In this document: positions 11,101 through 20,654 of the stretch, piece after piece
Position numbering within the stretch: the first letter of the stretch is position 1
Layout: every line of letters starts with the position of its first letter
NCBI GenBank assembly: GCA_011033025.1
Contig: WFMF01000239.1
Coordinates: 1-64,000, forward strand
Source: Beroe forskalii
Lineage: Eukaryota; Ctenophora; Nuda; Beroida; Beroidae
Length of the DNA stretch: 64,000 bases
Reading direction: 5' to 3'
Notes under the pieces: generated by a model
Told to the model about the DNA's origin: nothing
Database searches by the model: none
The model's input: the letters and a program-made list of their open reading frames with translations, nothing else
Program-made: the position numbers and the translations under genes

Positions 11101-14098
11101 CCAGAGAATCGGACGGGCGGTTGTGGACGCTATCGGCGGACGCCACGGCACTAAATACACGGCAATGCGGGCTGCGAACCTGTACCCGCACAGCGGGAGC
11201 AGCGGGGACTGGGCACATCTGGAGTTGGGAATTGTGGACGCGTACACAGTGGAGTTGCGGGATGAAGGACGGCACGGGTTCGAACTGCCCGCAGATCAGA
11301 TCAGAGCTACAGCGGAGGAAAATGTGGATGGGCTGCTGGCGCTGATCCAAAACTCCCTCTACTACACGCAGAACAACTCAGCAATCCCTGATTTCTACCA
11401 AATGGGACCCTCAACTCTCAAGATACCCAATGCTTTGTTCAAGGAGAATCGTCGGAGAATCTGTGACAGACTTACCGAGAAAAACGTCCCGCCAAAGTCC
11501 GTCATTTTCCTTGAGGGTGGACGCCAGGAAACGGAATACGATTCCGATCGAGACACGGAGTTCCAGCAGGAATCCTACTTCATGTGGATGTTTGGAGTAA
11601 TGGAGGCTGACTTTGCAGGGGCTGTGGATGTGGACACCTGTACCAGTTACCTGTTCATGCCACGCTACCCAGAGTCTTACGCAGTGTGGATGGGAGATCT
11701 CAAAACACCGGATTTCTTTAGAGCGAGATACGGGGTGGATTCCGTGTTTTACTACGATGAGATAAACGCTACTTTCACTGATCTGCAACCCTCTCTCCTG
11801 CTCAGACTGAGCGGAGCTAACATCTACAGCGGTGCTAACTTCTCAACACCTTCAGTTGAGGGTATAATCCCTGATGATATACCACTCAATGATGCGATAC
11901 TATACCCCGAAATGGCGGAGTTACGGTCCATAAAAACAGAGGAGGAAATGAAAGTAATGCGGTACGTGAACCAGATCAGCTGTGAAGCTCACAAGGAAGT
12001 CATGAAAATGATGGGTCCAGGGAAGATGGAGTACGAGGGCGAATCAACGTTCCGGCACTACATTTACATGAAAGGAGGAATGCGGTTTATGGGGTACACT
12101 GCAATCTGTGCGAGTGGAGAGAACTCCGCTATTCTACACTACGGACACGCGGGGGAACCTAATGATAGGATGGTACGAGATGGGGATATGTTGCTGTTCG
12201 ATGTGGGAGGGGAGTACGCGGGCTACACTGCTGATATCACAGTGTCATGGCCTGCCAGCGGGACTTTCACTGATAACCAGAAGTTTGTGTACAACACCTG
12301 TCTGAAAGCTAACCGGGCTGTTATAGAGGTTATGAAACCGGGGATGACTTGGTTTGACATGAACCGGTTGTGCGAGGTAACGATTCTTGAGGAATTCATG
12401 AAGGAGGGGCTGCTGGTGAACGGAACTTTGGATGAAATGATCGAGGCTGGCATTGATGATCTCTTCTTCCCGCATGGCATGACGCACTACATTGGACTAG
12501 ATGTGCACGATGCAGCAACTACTAGAAACTCCTCTCTTGTCACCCTACAGCAAGGAATGGTGGTGACAGTGGAACCAGGGGTGTATTTCCCTGACATACT
12601 CCTAGACGCAGCGTACAAAGACCCTGAACAATCCAAGTTCCTGAACTGGGATAGGATAGCTGGGTTTAGAGGAATGGGAGGGGTGAGGATTGAGGATGTA
12701 GTGGCAGTGACGGAGACAGGAGCTGAGCTGCTGTCTCATGATCTACCCAGGACGGTGGAAGAGATTGAGGAGTTTTTAAAGGAGTGGAAGGATTAGGACT
12801 GGATCTGGTGGGGCTGAGCTGCTGTCTCATTGTTGATCTGCCTAGAATTACAGTGCGCGCAAAGGATCATCTTTAAAATCTATCTCTCAGTTTTGAGGAA
12901 AACCCTTGAAAATATGGGCTTTTGAAATTTGAAAATCGTCATTTTGGCTGTTCACTTCTGATCGAAAATTGACCAAAACAAGTTATAAATGGGATTTGAA
13001 AAATTCATAACTATCAGAAGCAACAAAAAACCGGAAATCGACCTCGGACCCCCCCCGGCCCCCTTAAATCATTAACATGGGACGAAATCTGCGAACAATC
13101 TTAATTTTGCAAAGATATGGACAGGTCCAATAAATCTAAGATGCTGGCAATCGTCCATGGTCCCTCCATTGTATAAGGGGCATTGATATTGATTGAGACT
13201 TAAATTCAAATTAACTGCGATATTCGGTTGAAATGTCATGGGTCTGGGGATGTTATCCATACATGAATGTATCCATGTCATTGCTTTATATTAAATTCTG
13301 GATGCAACAATATGACAATGTCATACGTATACGAAATTCTATGGAATTATAAACCAATTGCATTTTAAATTCATCGATATTTTGAAATTCAAGCTGCTGT
13401 CTGCCGTTATCAGCATGTAATTGGTAAAGTTACTGAAATCAAGCCAAATTTAGGACCTCTGGACGAATAAATTGCAGTGTGACAGTGGCAAAATTGGTGA
13501 ATTTTGTTTATTTTCGCGTAGCGCGCGGTGCAAAGGCACTATACCGAATTTTCATCTAATCACTCACCTTGATAATAGTTATCGCGCGCGCGTCATGGAC
13601 GCGCTAAGTTTTTCGCGCGTTTTTCAAGGATTTCCCTTTTTGCAGGTGGTCTAGACGACCCAAGTCCCAACGCATATGACGTGACAAAGTCTACCAAGCT
13701 ACGATACAACTCCACTCCATCTTACACCATGGTTAGGAAGGACTACTCCTTCGATCCGTGGATCAAGAACAGTGAGTTACCCACCAAGTTTTTCATCTAA
13801 TAAAAATCAATGTAGGTATCATATTGCTGAAATAACGAAATTTAAAACCGTGATATGAGGCTTATTCTGCTTCATTTGTGTCAGATAAACGCATTCTGAT
13901 TCCCCGAAATGTAAATTCAGATATCATCTCATTATCTCTCCCCTCATTATATGTAGATATGTAATGCCCCCTCAGAGTACATCCCTGGTCCTGGGAAATA
14001 CGCTCCCAACCTCCCTGCTGTAAAACCCAGAATGCCGGCTTTCTCCTTCGCTAAACCCGTCCCCAAACTCACTCAGTTCTGCAACTGAGGAACTCGCC
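5195..14098 (+). CDS. SHIPPO-repeat (ODF3/CIMAP-like) axonemal protein, 5' end not found
   Basis: SHIPPO-repeat proteins bind or line axonemal microtubules in cilia and sperm flagella. Six exons fit with matching phases: 5,195-5,396; 5,478-5,590; 6,568-6,686; 8,545-8,659; 13,646-13,771; 13,976-14,098 (stop TGA). The later exons each hold a SHIPPO-like unit: TAPSYSFGHK, CGPASSFGIKP, DDPSPNAYD followed by STPSYTM, and YIPGPGKYAP followed by PAFSFAKP. The first two exons are Ser/Pro/Arg-rich and less diagnostic. No start codon is assigned, so the gene begins further upstream. The intron between 8,659 and 13,646 contains a whole carboxypeptidase-prolidase gene on the same strand, so the two transcription units are nested. 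A perfect X-box lies in the 6,686-8,545 intron. The family call rests on motif recognition, not on an alignment. Confidence 0.72.
6475..6567 (+). repeat. Three tandem copies of a 3' splice-site segment
   Basis: A roughly 31-base unit of the form AGTAAACACGC plus about 10 bases plus TTATTTCCCC repeats three times directly before exon 3 of the SHIPPO gene. Each copy boundary reads like a splice acceptor (CCCCACAG, GCCCTCAG, CCCCGCAG) followed by [T/A]AAACACGC. Only the last acceptor, ending at 6,567, joins in phase to the preceding exon and avoids extra sequence. Confidence 0.7.
7974..7987. promoter_or_regulatory. Perfect X-box (RFX site) in a SHIPPO-gene intron
   Basis: GTTGCCATAGCAAC matches the RFX-family X-box consensus GTNRCC-N2-RGYAAC at every position on both strands. 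RFX factors drive ciliary genes in animals, which fits its place inside a SHIPPO-repeat gene. Function is inferred from the motif and context only. Confidence 0.55.
8260..8293. repeat. Short inverted repeat
   Basis: The arms GGTACATCAGATCCATG and CATGGATCTGTTGTACC are inverted complements with one mismatch and no spacer. It is one of several palindromes scattered through non-coding parts of the window and has no assigned function. Confidence 0.7.
9781..12796 (+). CDS. Secreted M14A carboxypeptidase fused in frame to an M24B prolidase
   Basis: Three exons: 9,781-9,864; 10,006-10,601; 10,740-12,796. The first encodes a signal peptide (MWRISCLVLVFLLTEAQS). Next come an activation propeptide with YENFK/ILRVPLKSPD and the carboxypeptidase domain. 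Its catalytic features are GGIHAREW (zinc His179 and Glu182), DPNRNW (Arg270), zinc His323 in SYHSY, Tyr375 and catalytic Glu398. The residue matching bovine position 255 is Gly, so specificity is unclear. The reading frame then runs on, with no stop or intron, into a full prolidase from about residue 445. The prolidase metal ligands are Asp714, Asp725, His805, Glu838 and Glu878, with the HYGHAG motif. The total is about 911 residues. One extra base near 11,044-11,048 breaks the frame between SYSQLF and LTPLGY, and both sides are intact, so it is probably a sequencing error. The product would remove C-terminal residues and split X-Pro dipeptides outside the cell or in an acidic compartment. 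The gene lies inside a SHIPPO-gene intron. Two genes fused by a missed intergenic stop is less likely, because the linker (QNSLYYTQNNSAIPDFYQMG) is open. Confidence 0.88.
10640..10738. repeat. Dispersed repeat in a carboxypeptidase intron
   Basis: This CCGGTTAACC-rich block, with AAAACGCCCGGTTAA, GGTATTTCGG-like and TTAACCG runs, closely resembles 63,390-63,545 in a GCC2/GCC3-gene intron. It fills nearly all of the second intron and is probably a short interspersed or MITE-like element. Confidence 0.55.
12797..13645 (+). other. Intronic stretch between the nested prolidase end and SHIPPO exon 5
   Basis: No exon is supported here. The stretch has a C-rich run near 13,050-13,065 and a short GCGCGCG patch near 13,520-13,620. 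It ends in the polypyrimidine tract and acceptor of the SHIPPO exon at 13,646. Confidence 0.5.
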
Positions 14099-15791
14099 AA
14101 AGACTCTAGCTCTAAACTCTAAAGATTTTAGTTGGTATCCGCTATAGACGCTATTTAAATTGTAAATATGAAATGCAATGTACATATCGTGAGGAGATTT
14201 AAAAATGAAAATGTATAATTAAGTAATTGTTAAAATATGGAGATTCATTTCCCGATTTTTCCGATGATTATAGTCAGGTTGTACGGCTGAAGCCGACGGA
14301 TTTTCCATCAAAACCCAGATGAAAACCTCGGGACGCTGATTGTACTCAAGGGACTATTGTAAGATTGTAACCCCTCAACTTTTAGAATTTACAGGCAGTG
14401 AATTCTGCCGTTTCTAAGAAAGAGCAAAAACTACCTTTACTAACCTTCACTTTCCAGGTTTAACGTGGAAGTGAAATCAGGAAATGGATTGTGATTTTTA
14501 TTAAGTACCTAATTAAGAATTATTGCGTACCTAATTATGCTTATAATTTTCTTATGAGGTTTTTATAACTCAATGAGTTTCGAAGCCTTACTAATTTATT
14601 ACCAAAATGTTTGTTTAGTTCAAAATTTAAATTAATTCTTCATAGTACAAATTTAGCTGATGTAAATTATTTTATGGTGTAAAATGTGATGAATGGTTTG
14701 TATCAAAAATTTTAAGTCTAATGTTTACAGGAATTGTAAAAATCCGATGTTATTCTTGTTCTTCCAAACATAATTCTTTAATCAATATTGGACAGTGGAC
14801 ATGGGTTAGGTATATAGGTACAACCAAGTACCAAAAAAAGAATTCGATTTTATATCCAATCAAAAATATTAACTTAATGTTGATTTCTTGTTATAAACGA
14901 AAGTAATCATATAGTCATACAGCATTGCTGTCTTGACGCCATTTTGACTCCATCAAATGATCCAACTTTCCTCAATAACACCGTACAATTAACAAAATAC
15001 CATTTATATTCTGTTTAGAAGTGCCTGCAATCAGCAAACATCAATTTTTGGCATAAACTTATGGAGTAATTTGGTATAAACTTGTGGAGTAATTTTCCTA
15101 TTCGTTTACATGTTTCCTTACATATCTTCTACAGATTGTGCAGACCATGACTTTGGGAAGTGATAATCCAGATATATCTTGCTTAGATGCAAGCTAAGTA
15201 TTTATTCAGGAAACAGCGATCAGGTGAGGAGTGCAGAGCGTGATTATCCCTGGCAAGTGTCAGGTGATCTGCACTGGGATACGTGGTTTACTATCGTGTG
15301 GGTTGCCATGGTGAGGTCACGTGGGTTGCCATGGTGACGTCACGTGTTAGGTCACGTGACCCATCATTGGCCGTGTCTGCTTTCCTGGATCATTTTACAG
15401 GTTGTGTCTTCCTGTGCGGATAATTATAATGTGTTCAAAGCTTTGTACTTGTGATTTCTGAATACGTCATGTCTCACTAAATTCGTTATTTGTGCACTCC
15501 AAAGCTTTATTATTTTGGGGAATTGATAGCTATTTTTTCACAATTTATGATATCCTTAAAAAGATTTGTTTTTAAATCGTTATAACCCCTCTCCTAAGAA
15601 ACATCCAAACAACCAATGTTGTCCCCTCCTCCTAACCCACCCTACAGCCTGCCCACTCTCTGTTCCCACCCCACCGGCTCTTCTTTTCATGCCATGTTTT
15701 TAACTGATGTATTCATTTATTTTTAATTCGCCTATTTTTCGTTGGTAACTCAAAAACCAACCCGAAGGTATCGAGATATATTTAGCTATAA
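14099..15791 (+). other. Intergenic stretch between the SHIPPO gene and HAP2
   Basis: No exon is supported in this AT-rich spacer. The part near 15.3 kb contains X-box, CRE and E-box motifs (separate entry) and is the likely HAP2 promoter region. A pyrimidine-rich tract lies at about 15,595-15,670 and partly repeats the first coding bases of HAP2 (CCCACTCTCTG, CCCACC). Confidence 0.5.
15302..15360. promoter_or_regulatory. Cluster of X-box, CRE and E-box motifs upstream of HAP2
   Basis: GTTGCCATGGTGAC at 15,325-15,338 fits the X-box consensus (its complement is GTCACCATGGCAAC). A one-base-off copy lies at 15,302-15,315, so the block is a short tandem duplication. TGACGTCA (CRE) lies at 15,335-15,342, CACGTG at 15,318 and 15,341, and the palindrome GTCACGTGAC at 15,351-15,360. 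The cluster ends about 430 bases before the HAP2 start codon. Regulatory function is inferred. Confidence 0.5.
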
Positions 15792-18700
15792 ATGGTCCTC
15801 CAATCCTTCCTCCTAACCCTCTTCTTGACTCTCTTGCAAACCCACCTCACCACCCCCTTCAACCTTCCCACTCTCTGCTCGCAACCCACCGGATCCCTTA
15901 CCGGGGATCTGGAGTTAGAGGAGAACAGGGAGGGAGAGAGAAGTACGAAGACCGTCATCAGCAGTAATATAGCTCTAGATGAGACGCTTTGTTACAGGTT
16001 AATAGGGGTGGGGTTTAGATACGCTTTTGAAAGATTTATAGCTGCCTTTTTACAGTTTATCCTTTTTTTTCGTTGGTTAAATTCAATTTTGGAGAATTCA
16101 CCGGTATCTAAGGGTCGATAGTTGTTTTCTTCTAAACAGCTTACAAAGTGTCAAAGCTTACAGTCTGTCTGAATCTGAAAGTGGCTGATTGTTAAAGTCT
16201 GTCTGAAGTTGCTCCGTTATAGATACTTGTTTCTCTAACTTAAATTTAACAAAATTCTAATACTCCCCATTAGGAGAACCTACGCTACGACCAACATCCT
16301 GGGCTTTACCCGGAACCACACCGAACTCTACACGATCACGTACGACTCCCTAAAACACGTGTACAACTTCAAAAACACGTACGAGTTCGCCATCCCAGGA
16401 ACAGAGATAACGTGTTGGTGTGACTGTCCGGGGGGAAGTAATCACTGTGATTCGCATACAGACTCTTGTGGCAAGTTAGTGAAGTCCGAGGGTAGGGGGG
16501 GGGGAAGTAATCACTGTGATTCGCATACAGACTCTTTTTAGTTTCTTCTGTGGTTTTGACGATGACTTTTTCAGGGCCCTCCGCCCGGTTTTTTCAGAAG
16601 TGTGAGGCCTTTTTCTTCTTCGCCCAGTTCTTTTCTTTTTCTGGCTAACCAACCTATGCTTACCATGATTCCTCAGGTATGACAAGCAATGAAGTTAGAC
16701 CGACTTTTGGCTACACTTAGTCTTAAGAATCATACATCCTCAGGAATATGAAGAATTAGGAAAGAGTGAGGACACTTTAGTGAACTGCTGCCCTAATCCT
16801 CAATCCTCAGGTATGATAAGAACGAGGACACCTGTGTAAACTGGTATGATGATGGACAGACACTGGAGGGTTGTTTCATGCCCACGGGCTCAGGGCAGAG
16901 CTGCTGCAACCTCGACATAGTCAGGTGCTTTATTTGGAAAACTTAATTTGCCTGGGGTGTTTTCCTGAAATAAGACATTGTTCTGGGGGTGACAAAGTCA
17001 GATAAACTTGTCTGGGGTTCTTCTCGAAATGAGACATTTGTCTGGGTGTTCTGGGGTTGTTCGTAGACAAGACAGATCCATCCATTACCTAAAAGGGACA
17101 ATAGATATCATCAAAATTGATGACTTTGCTTCGAAATTAGAAGAAATCAGCCCAATATTTCTCCTCCCAGATTCTCCACAGACTCCTACCGAGCAGTAGA
17201 GATCGCCTCCCCCATAACCGTTGCTCAAATCCGTCTAAACGTCATTGACACGGGGCCTGTACCTCCTGTACACAGAGTAAAGGACAGGGTGTATAACATA
17301 GATCTGGATGCTGGCTCTACGTCAGATGAGCTGGGTGTGTGATGGGGAGTGGCGAGTGGAGATGGGTGTGTGAGTGCATGGTTTGTAAACTTTAATGATT
17401 ATGCTTTGCTATTTTCAGATCATATGTCTTTTAGTTTTTGGCTTTTGCTGTTGCTTTTTTTGAATTATTACAGACCAGTTATACCGCTGCAGTTCATGGT
17501 GATGATCGATTTGGCTGGTCAGATGCTTCAGGCCTGAACTATTTCTTTGGCATGTTTCAGGATGAGAACTGAAATTATAAGCTTGGGACTTGGGTCCATA
17601 TCATCTAACATGTGTGATATGAATATGCTGCTTCAGAATCTCAAGAATTAATGATCTATATCTTTTGATTAAGATTTACTCATTGAATCAACCCCCTGCA
17701 GTTACAATGAACATAGTGAGTTCCAGTACCTCCAGTCTACTTCCCGCCGGCTGGTACTTTGGAAGGATGAACTCTGGGGAGCTGAAGACTAATGTGGAAA
17801 TTAACGGGTGAGTTGGTGAACATCGACTTGTGGTCTGGACCTTTCATCGACGGCGTATCAGCTCACCCATAAATCTACTTTTGTCATCGACCTAGTTGAC
17901 TGTCAACTTGCGCACTGAATAGTCAATGACAGTTCTGTCATACTCGTCCGATCAATGCATGACTGCACACTCATGGGTAATGCATGGTTGGATCGTTTGC
18001 ATTTTCAGACTGAACGAGTGGAACCTGAACAAGTTGGGTTGGTATAAGATCCAGAACGGAGTGGAGACTGTCAGGAAGAGTAGGGTGAGGGCAGCATTCT
18101 CAGCACTCACTCAGAACTGCGGGGACGGTGTCCTCGATACCAGTGAGTTATGAGAGTGATTTTACGCATTTTTCCGCAACTTTTTGCACTTTTGAATGTT
18201 GGATGGGTGAAATCCATCTACAGTGAGTTGAGAGTGAGATAAAATACTTCCTTTTTCCAATTTCCTTGCGGTTAGCTTTCGATCCAGGGATTTGGCAGAT
18301 AATCTGATCATACTTTCTTCACAGATTTCAACTTCACCATAAATTTCACCCTCACCACAGATTTCAATCTCCACAGATTTCAATCTCCACAGATTTCAAC
18401 TTTACCTCAGATTTCAATGTCCTCAGATTTCAATCTCCACAGATTTCAGCCTTACCTCAGATTTTAATCTCCTCAGATTTCGCTGCGTCTTACTACAACA
18501 GATATCCTTCCGAAGCTGAGACTGTCCACTCCTTCCTGTTCGGTAAAATAAAGAAGGCAGTTAGGAACGATACGTCACGACAAGTCATCGCATACCACAG
18601 GTATATGCAGAATCTATATTGGGCCTTAATATGGAATTTCTAAAATAAAAAATCTTGATACTTTGATATATTATGGAAGTTATTCCAGAAAATAGCCTGA

Positions 18701-20654
18701 ATATTTCTTACAATACTGTAGACTCCTCTGACCCTTGACACCACCTCATCTGACCCTTGACACCTTTGCCGAAGGCGAAGGGGTCAGACAACGTCTGACA
18801 ATGACACCACCAGTACAATTCCATCCCCAGGAGCTCCCCTCAACTGAGCCTCAAACTGACCTTCAACGAGAAGAGCCGGATAGACTTCATCTACGACAAA
18901 TCGTACATAGCCGACTTCGAGGGTAGCATTCTCCTGGATAAGCACTCTAACCGGGTACTCAACCTCACGCTCATACGCGGGTCTGGCAGCATTGATGGGG
19001 ATGTAGAGGTATGGGGATATGAGCTCTGATGTTTGATAATCTTTTATAAAAGTTGCTTATTTCAAAAAGTTACTCATTTATACTTTCTCTGTAGCTTTCA
19101 TATCATTATCCATCGATAAGACAAAATCATCGATTGATCTTGATTAGAAATGGCCTTGCCCCCTCTCATGAGTATCTCTATTTCAGAAGGACTACTCGGA
19201 AGGAGATCAGTTCTCAGTGCACATTCCCACCCGGAACGTGCCCCGGTACCGCAAGTACATCAGGATTAGTGGAATGTGCAGGGACGTGGCTCCAGAGAGG
19301 GTGAGGAAAAAGCATGGGGAAATTGAAGATGGGCATTGCAATTTAGAAATTTTAATTTAAAAGTTTTAATTTCACCTCTGTTTTGGCTTCTATGAGCCAG
19401 AAATATCCTTTCTTTGTTATTTCTGGGCATCTTCAGAATCAGTATTTAACTTTTGAGTGTTGCACACAGAAATTTGAAAAAGAAGTCGCAGCGACCTTGA
19501 TTATTCGCCAGGAAGATTCGGGCAGAGTTACAAAGAAGGCTAAGAAAATCGCAGAAGTTTGTGTTAAACCACGAGGTGGGGATAAAAGGACCAAGATTTG
19601 CAAAGATGTGAGTCTTCTCCTCTATATTCAACTTGGAACTGTTCTATAAAATACATACTTGCCTATGGGCTTCATTTTGGGATGCTTCCCGAAGGCGCTG
19701 CCCGTGGACTGTATCCGGTCTTGTCAAATCAAATTTCTGTACGCCACGTAAACTTAAGCCGTACACACAAAAGGCGCACAAACTGCAGTTCCAACTGCCG
19801 GCCCTGTTTCGATTCACCGTCTCCGGTGCAGGTCGTGTGTACGGAAGACAAAAACTCCAAGTTCGTGATCCCTGAAGACGAGATCGCGTACGACCGAGCA
19901 GAACACGACGACATCCTGTCCCTCGCCACGTGGGGGAAATACCTGAACCCCATCCAGTGGTTCAAGGGGGGTAAACCCTCCTGGGTTAGTAGAGACGCAT
20001 AGGATTTTAAAGATTTTTTGAACGCCAATTTTAAGCATTCCCCATTGCTCGATTTTCATGAAACTTGAAAATATCGTACATTATATTGCAGATGACATTA
20101 CTGGAATTGCAACAAAGTCAATCAGAAGTTTATTTTAGCCAAAATTTATGGGCAGTTTTTCGTCTCTACTAGGTGGAGGGGGTTATCATCACGGTGGCTT
20201 GTGTTGTGGTTCTCGTTGCAGTGGGGATTGTGACGAAGGTGCTCAAGGCGTTCGGGTGTTTGTGGGACTGTTTGACGTGTTGTGGACTGTGGGGGAAGTG
20301 CAAGTCTATGCCGTCCATGAGTAATAAAACGGTGAGTTTTTTTTGCTGCAAATCGCAGCATACTCACAGTCTTATAGCTATGATAATTCAATTATTAATT
20401 TTGCTCATGAATGCCAAAATTGAATCAAAAGACGCCCTGAAAAGAAAATTTGACATTGTATTTGCTTTAAAAGCCTGCTCAACTTAATTTGATTTTGAGA
20501 AATCATTTTTAGATTCATTTCAATTCGATTTCAGAAATCGTGGGCGAGGTATTTCAAACGGAATCAGGACGCCAGTTCTTCTGGAACGAGTAGCTCGACG
20601 CAGAGTCTTGAGTCGAAATCTAATTCAGAGAAAACTAAGATGAGCAGAATCTGA
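15792..20654 (+). CDS. HAP2: HAP2/GCS1 gamete fusogen
   Basis: HAP2 is a single-pass gamete membrane protein that merges gamete membranes and has the class II fusogen fold. The supported exons are 15,792-15,997; 16,274-16,474; 16,811-16,924; 17,171-17,335; 17,702-17,807; 18,009-18,142; 18,477-18,600; 18,831-19,008; 19,187-19,300; 19,470-19,607; about 19,695-19,984; 20,173-20,331; 20,535-20,654. This gives about 680 residues, close to the family norm. Features in order: signal peptide (MVLQSFLLTLFLTLLQ), cysteine-rich ITCWCDCPGGSNHCDS, CMP...SGQSCCNLD, the HAP2-GCS1 region with W-rich and NCGDGV segments, a Cys-rich membrane-proximal part, one transmembrane helix (VIITVACVVVLVAVGIV) followed by a juxtamembrane Cys cluster (CLWDCLTCCGLWGKC), and a short Ser/Lys tail. 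The start is the first ATG heading the signal peptide. Exon 11 needs either an unusual 84-base intron or a frame correction near 19,748. It lies just downstream of an axonemal gene. Confidence 0.92.
16431..16539 (+). repeat. Duplicated HAP2 exon-2 end
   Basis: The end of HAP2 exon 2 (16,431-16,467, beginning GGGGGAAGTAATCACTG) is repeated almost exactly at about 16,500-16,537 inside the following intron. The second copy lacks the GTTAGT donor and runs into TTTTAG, so only the first copy can be spliced. A further fragment, CCTCAGGTATGA[C/T]AAG, occurs both at 16,674-16,689 and at the true exon-3 acceptor (16,805-16,820). Confidence 0.75.
18322..18476 (+). repeat. Tandem array of acceptor-like motifs before HAP2 exon 7
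   Basis: About nine degenerate copies of a 17-18 base unit (C[A/T]CAGATTTCAATCTC-like) fill the end of the intron. Many copies end in CTCAG or CACAG followed by ATTTC, the same sequence as the true junction at 18,476/18,477. Alternative acceptor choice or splice-site competition is possible. Confidence 0.7.
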
